From assembly GCF_000346465.2 (NCBI RefSeq), contig NC_034009.1, positions 15,602,950-15,666,949 on the forward strand: a stretch of 64,000 nt of DNA, written 5' to 3'. The translations under genes were made by a program, and so were the position numbers. Numbering within the stretch: position 1 is the first letter of the stretch; every line of letters begins with the position of its first letter. Shown piece by piece: positions 58,012-64,000 of the stretch. The DNA is from Prunus persica (Eukaryota > Streptophyta > Magnoliopsida > Rosales > Rosaceae). A model generated the notes under the pieces. That model was not told the origin of the DNA. It ran no database searches and saw only the letters and a list, made by a program, of their open reading frames with translations.

Positions 58012-59279
58012 ATAATACAAGCCAATAGACGACGACCACCAAATTGCTCTTCAATATGTTGGCCAAGGGTGGAAATCTGTTGACGTTTCTCCAACTTTCT
58101 TACTACATGGTTGTTCTTCTTCACCTCCTTAGCGACGGCAACAGCAGCATCACCTTCCTATCAAACAAATAACACAAAATGCCATCAAAGACAGTAAAAT
58201 TCATTGTGCATGTGTGTGTCCAAAAGTAAAGTTCATTACCAGAAAAGCTCCCTTATTTCATTTTGCAGGCATCGTATTCTTGTTGATCAGTAAAATCAGA
58301 GGACTTGAGCTACTCCAGTGGGACTACCACTGACTCAATTCGCCTTCCTACCTATAATGAGTACATCAAACACAAGGCTTGCTTAATTACAATTCCAATG
58401 CAGACGACCATGCACAAAAGTTTGAAATTACCCATTATGAAATTAAACATTTGTGAAACATTTTGCATTGTCAATTTTATTAGATTGAACTACACTTAGT
58501 AAAGAAACAATTTTTGTTTTAAAGTAAGAAAAACCAAAATCCAAAATTGGCCAAATCAGTAGCAAAATTAAGCTCCATATCCATCCCATCATCACAATTA
58601 TCACAATTATCACAATGATAAAAATCAAGCATTACCTACCAAACAAAATCAAACCCATCGAACCAGATCAACCAAAATCACAAATAAGAAAACACAGAAA
58701 TTGAGCTCACCTGAGCAGTAGAAATCCTAAGCAGAGCTCTCCTGACTCTAGAGTCCATAGCGTTAGAAATCCCCATTTGGATCCTCATCAACTCACCCAC
58801 CGTCATAACCCGCTTGGGCTTTCCAGGTCCCGACTTGGATCCACCGGACCCAAGACTCTTCTTGGAGCTCGAACCTGGCGATTTGAGACCCAATGCCTTC
58901 TTCATCCTGCTAGCAGCTACAAAAGTGAGTGATCTCTGCAATGCCGACAAGCTGTTGGGCGAGTTAGAGTGCTGGATCGGTGAGTCCAAGTGAGAAGAAG
59001 CGGAAAATGATGTGAAAGCCAGGGCCTTTCCGATGGATGTGTGGTAGGCGGCGACGAAGATCTCAATGGAGCAAACAATATTTATCGATTACGACCTTGC
59101 AAAGCAAAAGAAGTTGTGGTCGGTGGAGAGAACAAAATTTCTGAAAATGTGATATGGGTGCAATCAGTGGATAATAAAGATGTATTTATAGGTGGTAGTT
59201 TTAAATTTTAGGAGAGGAGTGGTATTTTCAAAAAAAATTATAAAATAAGTGGCATTTTGAGCTATTTTCCAAAATTAAT
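58012..59279 (-). repeat. Inverted duplication, arm B
   Basis: Reverse complement of 52487-53678. It includes the unidentified exon (about 58020-58155), the short exon with GRRIESVVVPLE and stop (about 58273-58350), the intron and the unc-13-like exon, and ends with 'tggcattttgagctattttcc'. The stop after VVVPLE is present in both arms, so the damage predates the duplication. Confidence 0.85.
58711..59096 (-). pseudogene. unc-13/PATROL1-like gene fragment, copy B
   Basis: Minus-strand exon ending at a CTCAG/GTGAGC donor. It carries ALQRSLTFVAASRMKKALGL, a KSLGSGGSKSGPGKPKRVM stretch, and GELMRIQMGISNAMDSRVRR before ALLRI. It is closer to the family consensus than copy A (VRRALLRI rather than VMRALLRI). 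Its acceptor reads GCAAGG where copy A has GCAGGG, so splicing here may be lost. As in copy A, most of the parent gene is absent. Confidence 0.8.
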
Positions 59280-59558
59280 TGCTACAATGAAGATGCTCTT
59301 TTCGTCAAAATGTGAGCTTTTTAAAAATATATGAGAAAAGATGGATTCGAAGTTTAAGCTTCTTTCAACGTTTATGGAGAAAAAAAACACATTTAAAAAA
59401 AAAATTACTAGGAAGAAAAATACTATTAAATAAAGAATTAGTTTTTTTTTTCCCAGAATAAAGAGTTAGTTAACTTTTTGCCAAATTTACAGTAGCAATC
59501 AAAACACATTATTTTTTCATTGAATTTTTATTTTTTACCCAAAAACGCAGCCACTAAC

Positions 59559-59608
59559 GGCCCATTTGATTCCTTAACCCAAACAGCCACTTCTTCTCAC
59601 TAGGGTTT
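59559..59608 (+). promoter_or_regulatory. Site II and telo-box elements ahead of TOM40
   Basis: GGCCCA (59559-59564, the site II core in reverse) and TAGGGTTT (59601-59608, a telo-box in reverse) lie 180-230 bases before the start codon. This pair is characteristic of plant promoters of genes for mitochondrial and translational proteins active in dividing cells. A (CT)12 run (59661-59684) follows in the probable 5' UTR. No TATA box is evident. Confidence 0.6.
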
Positions 59609-59789
59609 TAGACTTTTCGGAACTTCGGAGGTTTTGCAATTTGATACTATTCAGGCTCTTCTCTCTCTCTCTCTCTCTCTCTCTGGTTTGATCTGAATCA
59701 TCGAGAGCCATTGTTGTCCTTTTATTCTACAGAAATAGCTGTCGCAGTTTTTCTGTCAACAGAAGCTAAGAGCATAAAGAACAATAACA

Positions 59790-62700
59790 ATGGCGGCCCT
59801 TGTTCCTCCTCCTCCTCCAACCACTGCGGCTGATACTACCCAGAAGCCGAAAGAGGATGAGAAAGTTGATTACTTTAATCTTCCTTGTCCTATCCCCTAC
59901 GAGGAGATCCATCGTGAAGCTCTCAGTCAGTCTCTCTCCTACCCTTTTGCCCCTATTAAATAATTTGAAGCTCTCTTTGTAGTTATAGTGCTTTGTTCTT
60001 TAATGTGAAAATTATGGAGTTTTGTGTTTCTTCTTATTAAGATTTGCACATTTGCTCTTCTGGGATTTTTACATATAACTGGTGAAAACTTTTTATGTGA
60101 TTTATCTTTTCTGTTTCTGTTTCAATTTTACATATTTGAAGAACGAATTTACAGCGAAAGAGGAGTATATTTGGTCTTGTAACTATCGTTTTTGTGTCTG
60201 GTCTTGTACTGTCAATTGACTTTTTATTTTTGGGTTACTTGCAATGTGAAAGAAGTGATCTAGTCTAAGAAGTAAGAAATTATTTGTATGTGGTGCAGTG
60301 TCTTTAAAGCCAGAACTTTTTGAGGGGATGCGCTTCGATTTTACCAAAGGACTCAACCAGAGATTCTCACTCAGTCACAGGTATGAGCAGACTTCCTGTG
60401 CACGTCTGTCATCATTTTCTTTATTATTTAGATACTGATCTGAATCATAACTATTCTTTTTTGACCAAAAATCAGCGTGTTCATGGGACCTATGGAGGTT
60501 CCTTCACAATCTCCGGAAACTATTAAAATTCCTACTGCTCACTATGAGTTTGGTGCCAATTTTATAGATCCAAAGGTAATAAGCGTCTTATTAAATTGGT
60601 CATTTGCATATTTTTCTATGACAGGCTGAATTTAAACTGCCATTTAAAAATTGGGTGTCATGCAGTTGATGCTTTTTGGGAGAATAATGACTGATGGGAG
60701 GCTTAATGCAAGAGTAAAGTGTGATTTATCTGAGAATCTTACTTTGAAGGCTAATTCTCAGGTGATTTCCAAGACTGTTGAAGAACTTTATCCCCTTTTT
60801 TTATTTGCATGGTTTGTAATGACATTATGCTCTGCAATATCTAAAGCTAGTTGGTTAACTTCTCTGTGTTTCTTTCCAGCTTACTAATGAGCCACACATG
60901 TCACATGGCATGGTCAATTTTGATTACAAGGTATGGTGTTCTGACTTTAGAATATCTTTTATTTTATGTATATTTTTTGTTGTTGTGTCCTTGTATAATG
61001 GTGTTGCTACAAAGAAGGCAACTTCTCTCTGAAACAAAATGTGTACCTGGCAGTTATCAAGAAAAAAAACTTGTATTGAGCTATGTTAACTTGTACCTGT
61101 TTGGCACAACTTAATGGCGCTGAAAAAGTGTTTTTTTATGGTAAAAAGCATTTTCTTTGTTTTCAAAGTCAGTTCACACAAAAGCTAAAAACAGGTTCCT
61201 TTTTTTAATGGGAAACCAGATATTGTATTAAATTAAAGCTAATAACTGCTTCTGGAGAACCTCTAAGTTGTAACCTCTCCAAAAAGCTGAAACACAACTT
61301 ATGCTGGAAGCTGTTATTCTCTTTAATCAAATTCTTTTTGAGATTGACAAAGTTAACCTTGCCATTTTCAATTTAATTACATAAATGTCCGTTTTACTAT
61401 TGAACAATAACCAGGAATAAGGATGGCTAGTTGGTTGGTTTTAGAAATTGTTGGGTGATGGGTTAATTGGTTTGGATCGGTTTTTACTTTGTTGCTGTCT
61501 GGTAGTTGGTGGGTGAGATTTGGGAAATATTTGGTTGGGCGATGTTTCTTTTAGAAGCTTATCTCCATAGTTGTTAATGCTGCCCTGGTACCATAATGAA
61601 ACGATTAACTCGCTTGCATTTTACACGTCTTTTCCGGTGAATTGCAATTTTTGTTTTTATGAGGTACTTAAATGAGGTGGAGGTTGAGGAATTATCTTCT
61701 TTGCTGGTTATTATGGAAGGGGTTAGATTGTCGTATGCTAGAGCAGGTTCAAGAGATCGGACCTGAAAATCTTCAGCATCCTTGCCTGGACTGTGTCTCA
61801 GGGTAAAGCTGATATGTGCAACTTGATTCAAAGAAGACAGCCAAAATAGTATAAGCAGGAGGAGGAGTGCTGATGATTTGTCTGTGCACTGTCCAGTATC
61901 TCTAAGATTATGGAAAGATTTATTCAAGGAGGCCTGGACTGTGTACCTTGCCTGGCTGATATGTGCAACTTGATTCAAAGAAGACAGCATTTTGTATAAG
62001 CAGGAGGAAGAGTGCTGATGATTTATCTGTGCACTGTCCAGTATCTCTAAGATTTATGGAAAGATTTATTCGAGGAGGTTGGTGGAGCCGGGTTCTATCC
62101 GCTGTTAAGTGAAAAACATAAGGCTCTTGGTGGTGGGAAAAAGGCTACAGCCCTTTGAGAATTCAATGTGCTGGCAGTGGTTGGGTCTAGGAGTATAAAG
62201 GGGTTGGGGTGTAAGTACTAGAAGATAGAGTTAGGTTTTCAGATTTGCTTTGGTCATCTGTTTCAGTGGAATTTAGGGGGTGTCCTTTTTCTACTATTCT
62301 TCTATACGGAAGGAAGCTGTGTGTCAATTGCTTCTTAATCTAGTTTTACTTAGAATATACAAGTTTCTGGTTGTAAAGCCGGTCTGTGGTGGTTTGATTT
62401 CAATGTGGACTCCCTGTCCACAGTATTATACTTTTCAGAAGTTCTAATAAAGTTTTTCTTAAAAAAAAAACTAGAATTTTAAGGATCTGCTTTGAAGAAT
62501 AACTGCCAGAGATAAAGAAGAAAAGATTTAGACTTCCTTTCCTCATCCCATCTATACTTTTCCTCAGTTTTTCAACAACCGAATCCCAAAAAGATAATGC
62601 TCTCGGGTTGCCACGCAAAGAAAGTGGTCCTTTCTATTTAAAAACATTTTTTAAAAACATAATCGAGCAAATGCTCTTCTATATGTTTGTAAAATAACGT

Positions 62701-63918
62701 AGTTATTTATTTTTTTGTTGTATATTTTGATTTGGGATATTTTGAGCCAAGCACTTCTTTGTTATTAACTTTCTGATAATTTTCTGTTGTTTTTTTTCCA
62801 AACATTAAACTTCTTCTGTACAGGGCAAAGATTACAGGTCACAATTTCAGTTAGGCAATGGTGCATTATTTGGAGCAAACTACATTCAGGTAAAATATTA
62901 GATAACCTATTTTGTACTTAACCTTGTTGGTAATTTATGATAAAAGAAATGCTTCTTTTCATGAGAATACTGATTTTTTCTGGCTAATCTACAGAAATAT
63001 ATTAATTAGCACAAAATGAATTCTACAATGTTTCCTTTGTGTGAGAGGGTTCATTTCTTGGCCTCCTTCAGGGTGTCTGTATCGTCAGAGTTGAGGTCTT
63101 TTTCTTTTTCTGTCATTTATTCGAGTTGGCAAGCTGCTGGAGGACCCTAGTTAGAAATATTTACACCACGATATAATAGGAGGGTTCACCAACGTTCATG
63201 AAACTCCTTTTTGACTATATAACCCCTTCAGGACCATAAGAAATAAGTCACTGGTATCACCTACTGAACACACAAAAAAGTAAGGAATGAAGACCAAAAC
63301 CTTAAAATAATCAAAGTGAGGAAAGCCATCACATTTTAGACTTCCTAATCATGCATGTTTTTGAGGAAAGGGAAGCACAAGGTAGAGAATAAATTTTCAA
63401 TTCACATGGCCCTAAGCCTTCTCAGTGTCAAGTGCATATGAGGCTAGGGATGCCATTTCACCTACAAGGTTCTATTTACCCGTTTGTTACAAAATTTACA
63501 TCTATCATTTGTTGATCCCACACAAATTTATTTTGGACTTAAAAATGATGCCAAATCTTTACTTCAGTAGCACAGTATCTCTATAATTAATTGTTCCAAC
63601 GTAATATGTAATTTATTTATTTTCTTCATACCATTGGACATGAAGATAAGACATTCATAACTTTTGCAAATTAATTCTTAGTGTTAAGCGTGTTTTGTTT
63701 ACTGCCAGTGGCACTCATGCTTCTCTCCCTGTGGAAGTTAGAGAGTAGAAATTTTGATTTGTTTACCTAAAGATTATTGTGTTTTACCAATCTTTGAAGT
63801 GCATATTGATTTTCAGAGCGTGACTCCCCATCTGTCTTTGGGTGGTGAAGTATTTTGGGCTGGTCAGCATCGGAAGTCTGGTATTGGCTATGCTGCTCGA
63901 TACAACACTGACAAGATG
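59790..63918 (+). CDS. TOM40: Mitochondrial import receptor TOM40, first seven exons
   Basis: Exons 59790-59925, 60299-60380, 60476-60575, 60666-60761, 60880-60930, 62824-62889 and 63817-63918, all with GT-AG sites and matching phases, give 211 residues. A Pro/Thr-rich N-terminus ([15 protein letters not shown]) and [20 protein letters not shown] precede the beta-barrel. [42 protein letters not shown] and [20 protein letters not shown] are conserved barrel strands of plant TOM40. The protein forms the outer-membrane pore of the TOM complex through which nearly all mitochondrial precursors pass. Plant TOM40 is about 310 residues, so roughly the last third lies beyond the right edge. The donor after NTDKM confirms continuation. 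The start is the first ATG after the CT-rich leader. Confidence 0.95.
61809..62079 (+). repeat. Tandem duplication in TOM40 intron 5
   Basis: A unit starting 'ctgatatgtgcaacttgatt' and ending 'ggaaagatttattc-aggagg' occurs at 61809-61932 and again at 61957-62079 with about 7 differences. The intron (60931-62823) also has AAGC/AAAAGC-rich short repeats near 61110-61330. There is no coding content. Confidence 0.8.
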
Positions 63919-64000
63919 GTATAATTCTTGAAGCCTTGAGTTATAACATCCTGAAGCTTTTCATTGTTTCCTACTTTTGTTGTACTATTAATTCTGCTAT

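Overview
This is a plant nuclear window. It shows spliced genes with GT-AG introns, AT-rich introns and intergenic DNA, hAT/PIF-type MITEs, LINE remnants, nested LTR retrotransposons and a CACTA transposon. The encoded proteins are eudicot-like. A woody Rosaceae genome (Prunus/Malus type) is my best guess, but it rests on general resemblance and is not proven by the sequence.

Layout. (1) 1-4.64 kb: a minus-strand 5' portion of a signal peptide peptidase-like (SPPL) gene, three exons only, with a LINE remnant and a foldback MITE in the DNA downstream of exon 3. (2) 7.0-17.3 kb: a complete minus-strand prolyl 4-hydroxylase gene (P4H1 type, 12 exons, 286 aa), whose introns hold a 185-bp MITE, a 756-bp hAT-like element, a LINE fragment and a tiny poly-A retroposon. 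(3) 17.6-51.2 kb: a retrotransposon nest. A Gypsy element with a decayed gag is split by a 2.39-kb insertion flanked by CATTG. Next to it is a second Gypsy LTR with a tRNA-Met-type primer site and the start of a gag. That gag is split by a 22-kb LTR element (24938-47076, target duplication CTTAC) that appears to lack reverse transcriptase and integrase. Inside that element sits an 11.1-kb CACTA transposon (29844-40982, target duplication TGA). (4) 51.2-59.3 kb: satellite-like repeats, a PIF-like MITE, and an inverted duplication of a chimeric gene-fragment cassette (unc-13/PATROL1-like exons, an unidentified exon and, in one copy, mitochondrial HSP60 exons). A truncated CACTA end and an unrecognised coiled-coil ORF lie between the arms. 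(5) 59.6 kb to the end: the first seven exons of a plus-strand TOM40 gene, which runs off the window.

The most interesting object is the CACTA element. It carries a six-exon gene joining a plant CACTA accessory-transposase-like (Transposase_24/Ptta) region, a charged repeat and a Ulp1-type C48 cysteine protease with its catalytic residues intact. Its main transposase gene looks collapsed by an internal deletion to an 86-codon ORF. It has captured a fragment of the proteasome subunit gene RPN6, contains a 40-bp perfect-but-one hairpin, and its non-coding DNA, including every intron of the protease gene, is studded with ACGACGG/CCGTCGT-type motifs.

The two clearly functional-looking host genes are P4H1 and TOM40. 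The rest is mostly mobile DNA and its captured cargo. A 100-N assembly gap lies in the 3' LTR of the 22-kb element.
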